A stretch of 64,000 nucleotides of DNA from Marinomonas ostreistagni (GCF_016888445.1 NZ_JAFEKF010000004.1:1-64000), one strand, 5' to 3'; counted from the first letter of the stretch, positions 46,675 through 58,451 are shown. Translations and numbers: made by a program. The notes: generated by a model from the letters alone, not told the origin.

Positions 46675-47427
46675 ATGAATGAGCAGGCGCTGCTACGTTA
46701 CAGTCGACAGTTGTTGCTAAGTAACTTTGACGTCAATGGTCAGTTGTCACTCTCCAATAAGCGGGCAGTGATTGTCGGGGCGGGTGGCTTAGGTAATATT
46801 GCTGCCACCTACTTAGTGGGGGCAGGCGTTGGCTCATTAGTTTTGATTGACGATGACTGTGTCGATCTTAGTAATCTACCTCGCCAAGTACTCTATAGCG
46901 AAGCTGATATTGATCAGCCAAAAGTGTTAGCAGCGCAAGCACAGTTGCAGGTGCGCAATCCATCCGTTGAGATAATCCCGATACAAGCTCGCCTGAACGC
47001 GGAAAACGTTTCCCAATATTTGGCAGACGCCGATGTCATCCTAGATTGTTGCGACAACTTTGATACACGCCGTCTTGTGCACCGTTGGGCGCAACAGCAT
47101 CAATGCCCTTTAGTGAGTGGCGCCGCCATTCGTTGGGAAGGGCAGTTGGTTACCTTTCGCTATGATCAAACGCTTTCACCTTGCTATGAATGCCTTTATC
47201 CCGATCTTTCTGACCAGCAGTTAAGCTGTAATGTCAACGGTATCATTGGTCCTGTGGTTGGCACGATTGGTGTGCAACAAGCACTTGTCGCGCTGAAGCT
47301 TCTGAGTGGCACAGGTCAAGTTAAGCACGGTGTGTTGCAATTATTTGATGGCTTAGGTGGTGATTGGCGCAGCATGCGTTTATCACAAGATCCCGACTGC
47401 CCAAACTGTCGAGTTGAAAAATCATAG
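46675..47427 (+). CDS. moeB: MoeB/ThiF-family adenylyltransferase
   Basis: A 250-residue E1-like enzyme that adenylates the C-terminus of a ubiquitin-fold sulfur carrier (MoaD or ThiS). It has the early RYSRQLLL, the nucleotide loop VGAGGLGN, DDDCVDLSNLPRQ, the DCCDNFDTRRLV region and zinc cysteine pairs CYEC and CPNC. No rhodanese domain is fused. MoeB and ThiF cannot be separated firmly because no moa or thi genes are adjacent. The ATG at 46675 follows AGGTGG. Confidence 0.85.
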   Translation: MNEQALLRYSRQLLLSNFDVNGQLSLSNKRAVIVGAGGLGNIAATYLVGAGVGSLVLIDDDCVDLSNLPRQVLYSEADIDQPKVLAAQAQLQVRNPSVEIIPIQARLNAENVSQYLADADVILDCCDNFDTRRLVHRWAQQHQCPLVSGAAIRWEGQLVTFRYDQTLSPCYECLYPDLSDQQLSCNVNGIIGPVVGTIGVQQALVALKLLSGTGQVKHGVLQLFDGLGGDWRSMRLSQDPDCPNCRVEKS

Positions 47428-47533
47428 CGAGCCCCTATGTAGGGTATTAATTTTTTTCGGTGTCTATTTGCGCGCGGTTTCTTTATCCTACGCCCATTAT
47501 GAAGCCGTATTACACCTCGGCGAGGATAACTAA

Positions 47534-48520
<987 letters not shown>

Positions 48521-48541
48521 GCTTGTTAGTCAAATAGCATA

Positions 48542-48574
48542 AAAAAAGCCGATCCACTGGATCGGCTTTTTTGT
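48542..48574. terminator. Bidirectional terminator trxB/ppa
   Basis: Perfect 14-bp stem AAAAAAGCCGATCC / GGATCGGCTTTTTT with an ACT loop between convergent trxB and ppa. Confidence 0.95.
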
Positions 48575-48593
48575 GTTTGTCGTAATCGATTGA

Positions 48594-49124
48594 TTACTGA
48601 GCGTTGTAAGCTTCTACGCCTTCAACTAGGGCTTTGCGTGCTTCATCAGCATTCGCCCAGCCTTCAACTTTTACCCACTTACCTTTTTCAAGCTTCTTGT
48701 AGTTTTCGAAGAAGTGCTCGATTTGGTCGCGTAGTAGTTGTGGAATGTCGTTCACGTCTTGGATGTGACCGTATTCTTTGCTTAGCTTCTCGTGTGGTAC
48801 AGCGACAAGTTTAGCGTCCATACCAGCTTCGTCAGACATGTTTAGTACGCCAACTGGGCGGCAACGAATCACAGAGCCAGGAACCACTGGGTATGGCGTG
48901 ATGACTAGAACGTCAACTGGGTCGCCGTCGTCTGCTAGAGTATTGTTTACGTAACCGTAGTTAGCTGGGTAGAACATAGGCGCAGTCATGAAACGGTCTA
49001 CGATTAGCGCGTCCATGTCTTTGTCTACTTCGTATTTAACTGGGTTTGCCTCAGCAGGGATTTCGATGATTACGTTAATATCGTTTGGCACATCGCGGCC
49101 AGCAGGAATATCTTTGAAGCTCAT
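48594..49124 (-). CDS. ppa: Inorganic pyrophosphatase
   Basis: A 176-residue soluble family I pyrophosphatase, hydrolysing PPi made by biosynthesis. The metal-binding signature [15 protein letters not shown] and the active-site YGYVNNTL segment are present. The start [11 protein letters not shown] at 49124 matches family members; the open frame extends 12 codons further without support. It is divergent from ihfB. Confidence 0.96.
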   Translation of the reverse strand: MSFKDIPAGRDVPNDINVIIEIPAEANPVKYEVDKDMDALIVDRFMTAPMFYPANYGYVNNTLADDGDPVDVLVITPYPVVPGSVIRCRPVGVLNMSDEAGMDAKLVAVPHEKLSKEYGHIQDVNDIPQLLRDQIEHFFENYKKLEKGKWVKVEGWANADEARKALVEGVEAYNAQ

Positions 49125-49334
49125 GTTGTCGTTTCCACTTGTGTTAAGGAATGGCGCCAATTATAGAAGCTCAACCACACGGATGCTAGTCATCCAAAAG
49201 TTTCATGAGAAATAATCGCAATAGATTGCTTAAAAAACCGTGAAATTTGGCTGTTTTAAGCGTTAAGTTATTGCTTTCTTTCTAAATTTAGCTAGTCTTA
49301 AACAAGTGATCAAAATATAGTCGAGAGGACAGTG

Positions 49335-49631
49335 ATGACCAAATCTGAGCTGATTGAAACACTGATAGACCAGCAGTCACATCTTCCTGTAAAAGATGTC
49401 GAGCTTGCCGTGAAGGCGATGTTGGAGCATATGTCGGAGGCGCTAGCGAATGGCGAGCGTATCGAAATTCGCGGCTTCGGAAGCTTCTCGCTACATTATC
49501 GCGCCCCTCGAATTGGTCGTAACCCGAAAACTGGTGAGTCAGTTGAGCTGGGTTCTAAGTATGTGCCGCATTTCAAACCAGGCAAAGAGCTACGTGAGTT
49601 AGTTAACTCTGTCGCAGATGGAACAGAGTAA
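49335..49631 (+). CDS. ihfB: Integration host factor subunit beta
   Basis: A 98-residue DNA-bending protein of the HU/IHF family; it pairs with IhfA. The family motif [21 protein letters not shown] with the Pro that kinks DNA is present, and [13 protein letters not shown] is the IHF-beta N-terminus. The ATG at 49335 is chosen; a GTG just before overlaps the GAGGA ribosome binding site spacing. It heads the lapA-lapB-pyrF run. The usual upstream rpsA is not present; ppa lies there instead, divergent. Confidence 0.95.
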   Translation: MTKSELIETLIDQQSHLPVKDVELAVKAMLEHMSEALANGERIEIRGFGSFSLHYRAPRIGRNPKTGESVELGSKYVPHFKPGKELRELVNSVADGTE

Positions 49632-49705
49632 CGCTGTTTTTTTTATCGAAATTTTCGCTGTTCAACGGCATAATGAGCTAAACAGCATCGCATGTAGGTC
49701 TTTCT

Positions 49706-50026
49706 ATGCTTAAGTGGATTAAACGAGCAGCACTGTTCTGTGTGTTAGCTCTATTTTTGTTTATTGGTATTTTCTTCGCGATTCGCAATGGTCAGGTCAT
49801 GACCTTGGACTTGGTGCTTTGGCAGGGTCCTGAGTTAAGTATTGCCCTGTATATGATTCTTTCGTTTGCCGTGGGTGCCGTGCTAACGCTGATCGCTTCT
49901 AGTTTACTATTGTTACGCAGCGATCGCTGTGTTCGTAAACAACGCAAGCAGCTAGAGCGCCAACAAAGCGAGATTGATAACCTGCGCAAAGCGTCGTTAT
50001 CAACTGAGTTAGCGGAGCGGGAGTAG
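49706..50026 (+). CDS. lapA: Lipopolysaccharide assembly protein LapA
   Basis: A 106-residue membrane protein of the LapA/DUF1049 family with two membrane helices (about 8-27 and 46-70) and a charged cytoplasmic coiled-coil tail. The sequence FAIRNGQVMTLDLVLWQGPELSIAL is typical. It partners LapB in controlling LpxC stability. It ends 4 bp before lapB. Confidence 0.92.
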   Translation: MLKWIKRAALFCVLALFLFIGIFFAIRNGQVMTLDLVLWQGPELSIALYMILSFAVGAVLTLIASSLLLLRSDRCVRKQRKQLERQQSEIDNLRKASLSTELAERE

Positions 50027-50030
50027 TCCC

Positions 50031-51203
50031 TTGACCGAATGGGGATTGTTCGCGGTTCTTTTTATCGCCTTATTTATTGGCTGGGTGCTCGGCCGTCGAC
50101 GCACCCCTGAACCGACTAAAAAAGAACTTAAGAAAGTACCCAATGATTACTTTCGCGGGCTCAATCACCTTTTAAACGGTCAGCAGTCTGAAGCCATTGA
50201 TGCTTTCGTGGATTCATTGGAAGTTAACTCAGACACCTTTGATATTCATCTCACCTTAGGCAACTTGTTTCGCAAGAAAGGCGAAATTCAAAAAGCCATC
50301 AATATTCATCAAAGCTTATTGGCGCGTCCGGATATTTCACCAAGAGACACGCGTCTGGTGCAGCTTGAGCTAGCCAGTGACTTCATGTCAGCCGGTCTTT
50401 TAGATCGGGCAGAACGCTTATTGCTTAATATTGCGTCACGTAAAACTGAGTTTCAAAAAGAAATTTTCACGCTCTTAGTCGACTTATATGAGTTTGAGCA
50501 AAGCTGGGATAAGGCGATTAAGATAGGGCATCAGCTGCAGCTGGACTATCCGACCAAAAAACAAGCCCAACGTTTAGCGCATTTTCACTGTGAACTCGCC
50601 GAAGAAGCGTCGCGCAAAGAACTATGGCCGAAAGCCTACCAGCAATACAAAGAAGCGATTGAGGCAGATTCTGATTGTGTCCGTGCCAGCATGGGCTTGG
50701 CGGATCTGTACATGTTTCAGCGCCGCTATCGTGATGCGATTAAAGAGCTTAAAGCGATCGCTGATCAAGATCATGAATTTTTACCTGTCATTATTCCTAA
50801 ACTCAAAGAAAGTTATCAAAGTGTTTGGGGGAGTGGCGGTTACATCAAATTTTTGCAAGAGCAATTAAATAAACACCCCTCTGCGACGCTTATTCGTGCG
50901 CTGACAGAACATTATGCCCATGATGACAAAGAGTTCGCAGAACAGTTTATAATAGATCAACTTCGTGCCCACCCAACCATCAAAGGCTTCCAAGAGCTGA
51001 TTGATATGCAGCGTGCTGACGCGCAGGGTCATGACTTGGAAAACCTAAGCGTGTTGTACGGCTTGATCGAACAATTAACGTCTTCTAAACCCAAACACCG
51101 CTGTCGACAGTGTGGTTTCGCCGGCCTGCAATTGCACTGGCAGTGCCCAAGTTGTAAGAGTTGGGGCACCGTGAAACCAATCCATGGTTTAGAGGGCGAA
51201 TAA
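50031..51203 (+). CDS. lapB: Lipopolysaccharide assembly protein LapB (YciM)
   Basis: A 390-residue protein with an N-terminal membrane helix (about 2-19), about nine TPR-type repeats (about 40-340) and a C-terminal rubredoxin-like metal domain with cysteines in CRQCGF and CPSCKSWG. LapB works with FtsH to degrade LpxC and so limits LPS synthesis. The start codon is TTG, 4 bp after lapA, with GGAG upstream; a TTG start may keep expression low. Confidence 0.93.
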   Translation: MTEWGLFAVLFIALFIGWVLGRRRTPEPTKKELKKVPNDYFRGLNHLLNGQQSEAIDAFVDSLEVNSDTFDIHLTLGNLFRKKGEIQKAINIHQSLLARPDISPRDTRLVQLELASDFMSAGLLDRAERLLLNIASRKTEFQKEIFTLLVDLYEFEQSWDKAIKIGHQLQLDYPTKKQAQRLAHFHCELAEEASRKELWPKAYQQYKEAIEADSDCVRASMGLADLYMFQRRYRDAIKELKAIADQDHEFLPVIIPKLKESYQSVWGSGGYIKFLQEQLNKHPSATLIRALTEHYAHDDKEFAEQFIIDQLRAHPTIKGFQELIDMQRADAQGHDLENLSVLYGLIEQLTSSKPKHRCRQCGFAGLQLHWQCPSCKSWGTVKPIHGLEGE

Positions 51204-51225
51204 CTTATTATTCAGAGGACTTTAA

Positions 51226-51933
51226 ATGACCTGCCAATCTCCTATCGTTGTCGCATTGGATTATCCAACCATTGAACAAGCTACAGCGATGGCTAAGCGC
51301 TTGGACCCTCAACTATGCCGTGTGAAAGTCGGCAAAGAGTTATTTACTAAAGCGGGCCCAGCGATTCTAGATCAATTACACGGCTTAGGCTTCGATGTAT
51401 TCCTAGATCTTAAATTCCATGATATCCCGAATACCGTGGCGAATGCAGTCTCTGTTGCCGCAAAAGCCGGTGTTTGGATGGTCAACGTCCATGCGACCGG
51501 TGGTCGTCGTATGATGGAAGCTTCAGCCAATGCGCTGGCGCAGATTCATGATCATAACACCTTGTTGATTGCGGTGACGGTTTTGACCAGCATGGATCAA
51601 TCGGATCTTGCAGAAGTAGGGATTGATTTGTCGCCTGAAGAGCATGTGATGCGTTTGGCAAAACTTGCGCAATCCTCGGGTATGGATGGCGTAGTATGTT
51701 CAGCACAAGAATCGACCATGCTGTCAGAAACCTTGGGTAAAGACTTTGTCCTAGTGACACCTGGTATTCGCCCTGCGGGGGCAGACCAAGGCGATCAAAA
51801 ACGTATTATGACCCCAGCGCAAGCGATGGCTGCAGGTAGCCATTACCTAGTCATGGGACGTCCGATTACTCAAGCTGCGGATCCGATTGCCGTACTTGAG
51901 CAAGTCAATACTGAGTTAGGAATCCAGATCTAA
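51226..51933 (+). CDS. pyrF: Orotidine 5'-phosphate decarboxylase
   Basis: A 235-residue TIM-barrel enzyme that forms UMP from OMP. The catalytic signature [11 protein letters not shown] is present, as are VALDYPT near the N-terminus and the phosphate-binding TPGIRPAG and VMGRPITQA. The start follows AGAGGA. The ihfB-lapA-lapB-pyrF order is standard for gammaproteobacteria. Confidence 0.97.
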   Translation: MTCQSPIVVALDYPTIEQATAMAKRLDPQLCRVKVGKELFTKAGPAILDQLHGLGFDVFLDLKFHDIPNTVANAVSVAAKAGVWMVNVHATGGRRMMEASANALAQIHDHNTLLIAVTVLTSMDQSDLAEVGIDLSPEEHVMRLAKLAQSSGMDGVVCSAQESTMLSETLGKDFVLVTPGIRPAGADQGDQKRIMTPAQAMAAGSHYLVMGRPITQAADPIAVLEQVNTELGIQI

Positions 51934-51964
51934 GCTTGAGTCGTGAATGAAATGTGGTAATCTT

Positions 51965-51997
51965 AAAAGGCTGATCGAAGATTGATCAGCCTTTTTC
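51965..51997 (+). terminator. pyrF terminator
   Basis: Stem AAAAGGCTGATC / GATCAGCCTTTT with a 7-base loop followed by T residues. Confidence 0.9.
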
Positions 51998-52039
51998 TTT
52001 GGCATGAAGCCATTTTAACAAGCATAAGGAGTATGCATT

Positions 52040-52315
52040 ATGATCCTATCTATGAAGCGTTTTCTGACCGCGTGTGCACTAGCATTGCCTCTAATGGCCA
52101 GTGCCGCTGATCCACTTGATATCAACGCCGCCACTGCAGACCAATTGGCCAGTGTGTTAAATGGTGTAGGTGAAGCAAAAGCCGATGCCATCGTTGCCTA
52201 CCGTGAAGCCAATGGTGAATTTGCTTCGGTCGATCAATTGCAAGAAGTGAAAGGCATTGGACCCGCGCTATTGGAAAAGAACCGCGTACTCATCCAAGTG
52301 AAAGACTCAGAGTAA
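52040..52315 (+). CDS. ComEA-like helix-hairpin-helix protein
   Basis: A 91-residue secreted protein. A signal peptide (about 1-26, ending MASAADPL) is followed by a ComEA-type helix-hairpin-helix domain: DINAATADQLASVLNGVGEAKA and DQLQEVKGIGPALLEKN. ComEA pulls incoming DNA into the periplasm during natural transformation. Small ComEA-only proteins of this size are common in gammaproteobacteria. Other competence genes are not in the window, so competence itself is not shown. Confidence 0.9.
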   Translation: MILSMKRFLTACALALPLMASAADPLDINAATADQLASVLNGVGEAKADAIVAYREANGEFASVDQLQEVKGIGPALLEKNRVLIQVKDSE

Positions 52316-52323
52316 TGAGATAC

Positions 52324-52357
52324 ACCAACAGTAAGCGACTTTAAGCTTACTGTTGGT
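52324..52357. terminator. Stem-loop after comEA, no T-tract
   Basis: Perfect 13-bp arms ACCAACAGTAAGC / GCTTACTGTTGGT with an 8-base loop, 8 bp after the comEA stop. It lacks a run of T. It may stabilise the mRNA 3' end or act as a weak terminator. Confidence 0.55.
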
Positions 52358-52530
52358 AGCTTTGATGTCTTTTCACATGCCATATCGTTACTTAAGCTGA
52401 TAACGATTAAACCTCAAAATTTGGCCTTTTCTTAAGCGTTTTTTGTTTATTATCTGCACTTAGGTAAGACGAAAAATCGGAAATTTGTTACCCTGATTAA
52501 CTGCTTAATAAATTTATAAAGGTCGAAACG

Positions 52531-54561
52531 GTGTCGCACGAATTTGAAGTGGTCTCACAATATCAACCCGCGGGTGATCAACCTAAAGCGATTGAAAAAC
52601 TTGCCCAAGGCATAGAAGCAGGGCTTGCTCACCAAACGCTGCTAGGGGTGACTGGTTCTGGTAAAACCTTTACGGTTGCTAACGTTATCGCCAAGGTGAA
52701 GCGCCCGACGATTATCATGGCGCACAACAAAACCTTAGCGGCACAGCTCTATGGCGAGTTCAAAGAGTTTTTTCCTAACAATGCTGTCGAGTACTTCGTC
52801 TCATATTACGATTATTACCAGCCAGAAGCTTATGTGGCGGCATCCGATACGTTTATCGAAAAAGATGCCTCGGTAAATGATCACATCGAGCAAATGCGTT
52901 TGTCGGCCACCAAAGCGCTACTTGAACGTGAAGACGTAATTATCGTCGCCACCGTGTCGGCTATTTATGGCTTGGGTGATCCACAATCGTATTTGAAGAT
53001 GATGCTACATTTGGATCGTGGTGATCGTATTGATCAGCGTTCGATCTTGCGTCGGTTGGCTGAGTTGCAATATACGCGCAATGATATGGTGTTTGAGCGT
53101 GGTAATTTTCGGGTACGTGGTGATGTCATCGATATTTTCCCAGCAGACTCTGAGGACGAAGCGATTCGTATTGAATTGTTCGATGATGAAGTGGACAACT
53201 TGGCGGTATTTGATCCGTTGACCAATCGTACTATTCGTAAAGTGCCACGTATTACGGTGTATCCTAAAACCCACTATGTGACGCCGCGCGAGACCATTCT
53301 AGAAGCGATTGAAAAAATCAAAGCCGAGCTAGATCAGCGTCTTGAGCAATTAAAATCCATGAACAAGCTGGTAGAGATGCAGCGCTTAGAGCAGCGCACC
53401 AGTTATGATCTCGAGATGATGCAAGAGCTTGGTTATTGCTCTGGCGTGGAGAACTATTCGCGCTACTTGTCGGGTCGGCCCGAGGGTGCGCCGCCGCCAA
53501 CGTTATTTGACTACTTGCCAGCCAACGCCTTATTGGTGATCGATGAATCCCACGTGACTGTGCCGCAGGTGGGTGCTATGTATAAAGGTGACCGCTCGCG
53601 TAAGGAAAATCTAGTGGAGTATGGTTTCCGACTGCCTTCGGCGCTAGATAATCGCCCCATGAAGTTTGAAGAATGGGAGCAGATCAAGCCACAAACCATC
53701 TTCGTTTCGGCCACGCCCGGTAAATATGAAGAAGAGCACCAGGATTGGATTGTCGAGCAAATCGTTCGACCAACTGGATTGGTGGATCCTGAGCTTGAAG
53801 TACGTCCTGTTGCCACGCAAGTCGATGATCTGCTGTCAGAGATCAACAAGCGTCTACCAGCAGGCGAAAGAGTCTTGGTCACTACGTTGACCAAACGCAT
53901 GGCCGAAGATTTGACTGACTATCTGCATGAGCATGGCATCCGCGTACGTTACCTGCACTCCGACATCGATACTGTTGAGCGTGTCGAGATCATCCGTGAC
54001 TTACGTCTTGGTGAGTTTGATGTGCTCGTGGGGATTAACTTGCTTCGAGAAGGTTTGGATATTCCTGAGGTGAGTTTGGTAGCTATTCTCGATGCCGACA
54101 AAGAGGGCTTCTTGCGTTCTGACCGCTCGCTGATTCAGACCATTGGCCGTGCTGCGCGTAACGTTAATGGTAAGGCAATTTTGTACGCCGATCGCATTAC
54201 TGGCTCGATGCAGCGAGCGATGGATGAAACCAATCGTCGTCGTGCCAAACAGGAAGCTTTCAACGAAGAGCATGGCATTACGCCTCAAGGGATTACCAAA
54301 TCCGTTGAAGACATCATGGAGGGTGCTTATAACCCTGGTGCGGGCGGGCGCAATAAATCTAAGCAAACGCGCAAAGTGGCAGAGAAAGTTAAAGACTACG
54401 AGATCGAAAACATGGACGATGTGGCAGAAGTGCGTAAAGTGATCGTACAGCTACAAAAAGAGATGACAGTCGCCTCTGAAAACTTGCAGTTTGAGCTGGC
54501 AGCAGGCTATCGCGACCAGATTCGTACCCTGCAGAAAAAGTTAAACGAGGTAGGTGAGTAG
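52531..54561 (+). CDS. uvrB: Excinuclease ABC subunit B
   Basis: A 676-residue UvrB, the central helicase-like subunit of nucleotide excision repair. Walker A is [10 protein letters not shown]; the beta-hairpin tyrosine run is [11 protein letters not shown]; helicase motifs include DESHVT, SATPG and QTIGRAARN; a C-terminal UVR domain (about 635-670) contacts UvrC. The start is GTG. Length agrees with E. coli UvrB (673). No clear SOS box was seen upstream. Confidence 0.97.
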   Translation: MSHEFEVVSQYQPAGDQPKAIEKLAQGIEAGLAHQTLLGVTGSGKTFTVANVIAKVKRPTIIMAHNKTLAAQLYGEFKEFFPNNAVEYFVSYYDYYQPEAYVAASDTFIEKDASVNDHIEQMRLSATKALLEREDVIIVATVSAIYGLGDPQSYLKMMLHLDRGDRIDQRSILRRLAELQYTRNDMVFERGNFRVRGDVIDIFPADSEDEAIRIELFDDEVDNLAVFDPLTNRTIRKVPRITVYPKTHYVTPRETILEAIEKIKAELDQRLEQLKSMNKLVEMQRLEQRTSYDLEMMQELGYCSGVENYSRYLSGRPEGAPPPTLFDYLPANALLVIDESHVTVPQVGAMYKGDRSRKENLVEYGFRLPSALDNRPMKFEEWEQIKPQTIFVSATPGKYEEEHQDWIVEQIVRPTGLVDPELEVRPVATQVDDLLSEINKRLPAGERVLVTTLTKRMAEDLTDYLHEHGIRVRYLHSDIDTVERVEIIRDLRLGEFDVLVGINLLREGLDIPEVSLVAILDADKEGFLRSDRSLIQTIGRAARNVNGKAILYADRITGSMQRAMDETNRRRAKQEAFNEEHGITPQGITKSVEDIMEGAYNPGAGGRNKSKQTRKVAEKVKDYEIENMDDVAEVRKVIVQLQKEMTVASENLQFELAAGYRDQIRTLQKKLNEVGE

Positions 54562-54608
54562 GGTTTTCTTTTTGGAAAACAATTTGTTAAAAAGTTTTCT
54601 AGAAAGAC

Positions 54609-54636
54609 TTGATCTAAACAAAGTGCTGCGTATAAT
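54609..54636 (+). promoter_or_regulatory. tRNA-Val promoter
   Basis: TTGATC (54609-54614), 16-bp spacer, consensus TATAAT (54631-54636), 14 bp before the tRNA. Confidence 0.82.
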
Positions 54637-54650
54637 AGCCAGCACTTCGT

Positions 54651-54727
<77 letters not shown>

Positions 54728-54753
54728 ACGAATTCCTTACTCAGTAAGATAAG

Positions 54754-54782
54754 AAAGCCGATCCTTATGATCGGCTTTTTTT
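54754..54782. terminator. Terminator after tRNA-Val
   Basis: Stem AAAGCCGATC / GATCGGCTTT with a short loop and a T run; it also lies at the end of the converging HD-GYP gene. Confidence 0.9.
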
Positions 54783-54786
54783 GTTT

Positions 54787-55878
54787 CTAATCTTGGTACT
54801 TTTTAGCGGTATCGATAAAGCCCTGTTCAACGCTTATAAACGCGGCAACAATTTTAGGGTCGAAGTGGCTACCATTACCTTCTAAGATAATAGATTTGGC
54901 TTTTTCGTGGGGAAAGGCTGGCTTGTAGATGCGCTCAGAGATTAGTGCGTCATATACGTCTGCTAGGGCCATGATCCGACCTGATAGGGGAATATCTTCA
55001 CCTTTTAACCCTTTCGGATACCCAGTGCCATCCCATTTTTCATGATGAGCTTCGGCGATGTCACGAGCAAAGCGTAAAAATGAACTTTCCTTTTCGCCGA
55101 CTTCTTGCTCGGCTGCAATCAAGGCTTGTGCACCCAATGGTGCGTGATCTTTCATGATTTCAAATTCTTCAGGCGTCAGGCGTCCAGGCTTAAGTAAAAT
55201 TTTATCAGGAATGCCGACTTTGCCGATGTCATGCAGTGGCGCAGAGCGAAACAGTAGGTCGATATTTTTGGCATTGAGCTGATCAAGATAATGGCCTTGT
55301 CGCAGTAACTCTTCGGCCAGTAGTTTGACGTAAAATTGGGTGCGGCGAATGTGGTTGCCAGTTTCGTTATCTCGAGTTTCGGCCAAGGATGCTAGCGCGT
55401 GAATAGTGACATTTTGTGTCAGATGAACTTCTTTGGTGCGCTGTGCTACCGTCTCTTCGAGTTGCTCATTTTGTTCAAGCAATGCGCGCTGAGCATCCTG
55501 TAGAGCCAAAATATTGTGTACTCTGGCCAGTACAATCGCCGGTGAAATTGGCTTGGTGATGTAATCCACTGCGCCTAAGCTAAGGCCGCGCTCTTCGTCA
55601 ATATGCTCAGACATAGCCGAAACAAACACCACCGGAATCGATTGGGTCTCTGGTTCTGCTTTTAACTTTTCGCATAGCTCGTAGCCGTCCATATCTGGCA
55701 TCATAATATCGAGCAAAATCAGATCTGGTAGGCCGCTATTACTTATACGCTCCAATGCTTGATAGCCATTTTTGGCGATCAAAACACGATAGTCATTACG
55801 CAAAATTCCCGACATAACGGTTATGTTGACGGGCTCGTCATCCACGACCAAGATCGTTTTCTGTGCTACCTCGTTCAT
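54787..55878 (-). CDS. Response regulator with HD-GYP domain
   Basis: A 363-residue two-domain regulator. The receiver domain (about 8-125) has the phospho-accepting Asp in LILLDIMMPDMDGYEL. After a coiled linker (about 130-155) comes an HD-GYP domain (about 160-350) with HDIGKVGIPD and HHEKWDGTGYPKG. This domain normally degrades c-di-GMP. The architecture is that of RpfG. It is divergent from the hybrid kinase at 56145 and may be one of its partners. Confidence 0.93.
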   Translation of the reverse strand: MNEVAQKTILVVDDEPVNITVMSGILRNDYRVLIAKNGYQALERISNSGLPDLILLDIMMPDMDGYELCEKLKAEPETQSIPVVFVSAMSEHIDEERGLSLGAVDYITKPISPAIVLARVHNILALQDAQRALLEQNEQLEETVAQRTKEVHLTQNVTIHALASLAETRDNETGNHIRRTQFYVKLLAEELLRQGHYLDQLNAKNIDLLFRSAPLHDIGKVGIPDKILLKPGRLTPEEFEIMKDHAPLGAQALIAAEQEVGEKESSFLRFARDIAEAHHEKWDGTGYPKGLKGEDIPLSGRIMALADVYDALISERIYKPAFPHEKAKSIILEGNGSHFDPKIVAAFISVEQGFIDTAKKYQD

Positions 55879-56144
55879 GTAATTCCCTTTAGTTGTAGCG
55901 CCTAGTTAATGTATTTCACAACATTTAACAATTCTTAAATACTAACTTGATGCTGTTCTTTTTAGCATAGCCTACATTAAATAATTGGTGTTAACAGCTT
56001 AACCTAAAGTCTACATGACAAGGCGATACGAGTGTTAGGTGCTGTATATAAAATGTTCACAGGTGAGTGGCATTTAAAAAGTTTGAGTGCACTGTTTTCT
56101 TTATTGCACGATGCACTTCTGGTGAGGCTGTCTGGTTAACTATT

Positions 56145-58127
56145 ATGAATGACGCAAAAGCTATTTTAGAGCGGCGCTTGGCGCAAGAAATACGCGAGCG
56201 AGAGCAGCTGCAAGCACAACTTGAGGCGCAAACCGCGCAGCTTGATGAGACAAGTCAACGCCTAGAAACCTTGCTTCAGCGTCAAGAGGAATGGTTGCAT
56301 CTGCGCACCGAGGAGCTGAGTTCAGCGTTGGAGCTAGCGCAATCGGCAAGTCAGCATAAAAGTTATTTTTTGGCCAATATGAGCCATGAAATACGTACCC
56401 CAATGAATGCCATTTTGGGCTTGACGTACTTGCTTCAGGATACGAGTTTGTCACCCAAACAGCAGGATTATTTGAGTAAGATTCAGGCCGCAGCAGATAA
56501 TTTGTTGGTGATCATCAACGATATTTTAGATTTCTCCAAAATTGAGTCAGGTCGTTTGAAGCTGGAGCAACAAAGCTTTTCGTTACGCGAAGTGTTGCAA
56601 CGTGTTCACGATGTAAATTATTTGGCTGCCGAGCACAAAGGGATTCAATTGAGTGTTGCGTCTGATCCAGACATACCTGAGCACCTATTGGGAGATGCGA
56701 CACGACTAGGGCAGATCCTCACTAACCTTGTTAACAATTCCGTAAAATTTACTCACGCTGGCTTCGTCAAGCTTGAGGCACGCTTGATACAGGTGTGGCG
56801 CCAGAAGGTGCACTTTGAGTTGGTTGTTGAGGACTCTGGTATTGGTATCTCTGTGCATCAGCAACATACATTATTTGATGCGTTTACCCAAGCAGATGAT
56901 TCGACCAGCCGTCGATATGGTGGTACGGGGTTAGGATTATCCATCACTCGACAACTGGTGGATCTGATGGGAGGAGAGTTAGAGCTTACCAGTGTGTTGG
57001 GCGAGGGAAGTGTATTTCGTCTACAGTTAGTATTGCCAACGGCACAAGCGCGCGAAGATTATTCAGTGTCCAAGCGGTTTGTCGAACAAACCGAAGGTCT
57101 TGATCGTACTCGTGTTTTGGTTGTTGAAGATAACGATGTGAATCGTCTTATTGTTAAAAGCTTGTTGGAAAAACTGGGGGTTTTGGTGGATACCGCGGAT
57201 AACGGTCAAGAGGCGTTAACAGCGATTGCCAACCAAAGCTACCAACTTGTGTTTATGGATCTACAAATGCCAGTGATGGATGGTTTTGCGGCGACTCAAG
57301 CCATTCGTTCTCGCTTTGGCGACGATTTACCGATTGTTGCCCTGACGGCCCATGCTATGAGTGGTGATTATGAGCGTAGCATTACAGCAGGCATGAACGA
57401 TCATATTACCAAGCCAATCAATCCGCTTGAATTGAAAGAGGTACTTTTAAGGTGGTGTGGCCATCAAGGCACCTTGGCGGATGCTGAGCAGACGCTTTCA
57501 ATACAGGTGGGTCAGCAAGTGTTGCCGGGGTTGGAATTGGAGGCTGCTCTGACCAGAGTTGGCGGTGATTTAGAAAAATATTTGGCGTTGTGGCGTCAGC
57601 ATCAGCGCCATTATCCAAGTGTTGAACACACTATTCATGAGCTTTGTGTAGGTCAAGATCTGGATGGGTTAGTGGCCTTTGGCCATACCATGAAGGGCGT
57701 CTATAGTCAGCTAGGCGCAAGCAAGCTTGCACTGACCGCAGCCCTTTTAGAGCATATAGATGGCATCGGTATTGAATTGGAAGGCATTGTTAGCCGTTGG
57801 CGCCAAGAGTTATTGGAGCTTGATCACAATCTGGCAAAGCTCTATCAGGAGCAAGCGCCTAAATTGAGCCAATCCTCTGAGCGATATGCGGTGGACTACG
57901 AGGCCTTGTTAACAGCGTTATTTTCGCTTCAGGGTTTAATATTTGAAGGCAACTCACTGGCACTGGAACACATCAAGCAGCTTGAGCCAACTTCGACGCT
58001 GTTTTCAGAATCAATCAAAGCACAGCTATCAAGATTGCATGAGCACTTGGAAAACTTCGATTTTGATGCTGCTCAAAGTGTGCTTGAAGTCTTGATAGAA
58101 GAGTGTCGCCAGTCATCATCAAGTTAA
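56145..58127 (+). CDS. Hybrid histidine kinase with receiver and Hpt
   Basis: A 660-residue cytoplasmic-looking kinase without clear membrane helices. A coiled coil (about 1-75) leads into the HisKA domain with phospho-His in [17 protein letters not shown]. The HATPase domain has [10 protein letters not shown] and [10 protein letters not shown] receiver domain has the Asp in [14 protein letters not shown]-terminal Hpt domain carries a His in [13 protein letters not shown]. The ATG at 56145 is favoured; the frame is open to a GTG at 56067. No sensing domain is recognised. Confidence 0.88.
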   Translation: MNDAKAILERRLAQEIREREQLQAQLEAQTAQLDETSQRLETLLQRQEEWLHLRTEELSSALELAQSASQHKSYFLANMSHEIRTPMNAILGLTYLLQDTSLSPKQQDYLSKIQAAADNLLVIINDILDFSKIESGRLKLEQQSFSLREVLQRVHDVNYLAAEHKGIQLSVASDPDIPEHLLGDATRLGQILTNLVNNSVKFTHAGFVKLEARLIQVWRQKVHFELVVEDSGIGISVHQQHTLFDAFTQADDSTSRRYGGTGLGLSITRQLVDLMGGELELTSVLGEGSVFRLQLVLPTAQAREDYSVSKRFVEQTEGLDRTRVLVVEDNDVNRLIVKSLLEKLGVLVDTADNGQEALTAIANQSYQLVFMDLQMPVMDGFAATQAIRSRFGDDLPIVALTAHAMSGDYERSITAGMNDHITKPINPLELKEVLLRWCGHQGTLADAEQTLSIQVGQQVLPGLELEAALTRVGGDLEKYLALWRQHQRHYPSVEHTIHELCVGQDLDGLVAFGHTMKGVYSQLGASKLALTAALLEHIDGIGIELEGIVSRWRQELLELDHNLAKLYQEQAPKLSQSSERYAVDYEALLTALFSLQGLIFEGNSLALEHIKQLEPTSTLFSESIKAQLSRLHEHLENFDFDAAQSVLEVLIEECRQSSSS

Positions 58128-58451
58128 ATGCGCTCTGCTGTGTTGCTTTTCTTAATATGAATGTTACAGCGCGTACTTTAATGTTTGAATTAGTTATGCG
58201 AAAAGCCTAAAAGAATGCTTTAAGTCATTGTCTCTAAAAGAAAATGTTGATATTGGCTGATGTCGGTGTAAGCTTTTGTAACTGGCGTATTTGGTGCTTC
58301 AACGCTAACATATTTGTAACGGTTTAAGAGTCATAGCGCCTTATATTTAGAGCGCTATAGAGCAAGGGATTTTGTTGATTAAGCTAGGAAGCCTCTAGGC
58401 AGGGATAAGGCGACTAAGGGTCGCATCAATTGCACATACCAAGGATCAAAT
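58128..58451. other. Intergenic region with palindrome upstream of MCP
   Basis: 324 bp between the hybrid kinase and the MCP-like gene, AT-rich and without a supported gene. It holds the palindrome ATAGCGC / GCGCTAT (58333-58358) and probably the promoter of the chemosensory operon. I see no clear sigma-28 or sigma-54 promoter. Confidence 0.5.
58333..58358. promoter_or_regulatory. Inverted repeat upstream of MCP operon
   Basis: Perfect 7-bp arms ATAGCGC and GCGCTAT separated by 12 AT-rich bases, about 95 bp upstream of the MCP-like gene. The form fits a dimeric regulator site or a small hairpin. Confidence 0.4.

Noticed and set aside
54563-54580. Small hairpin GTTTTC/GAAAAC right after uvrB
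   Set aside because: Short AT-rich stem without a T-tract; too weak to call a terminator.
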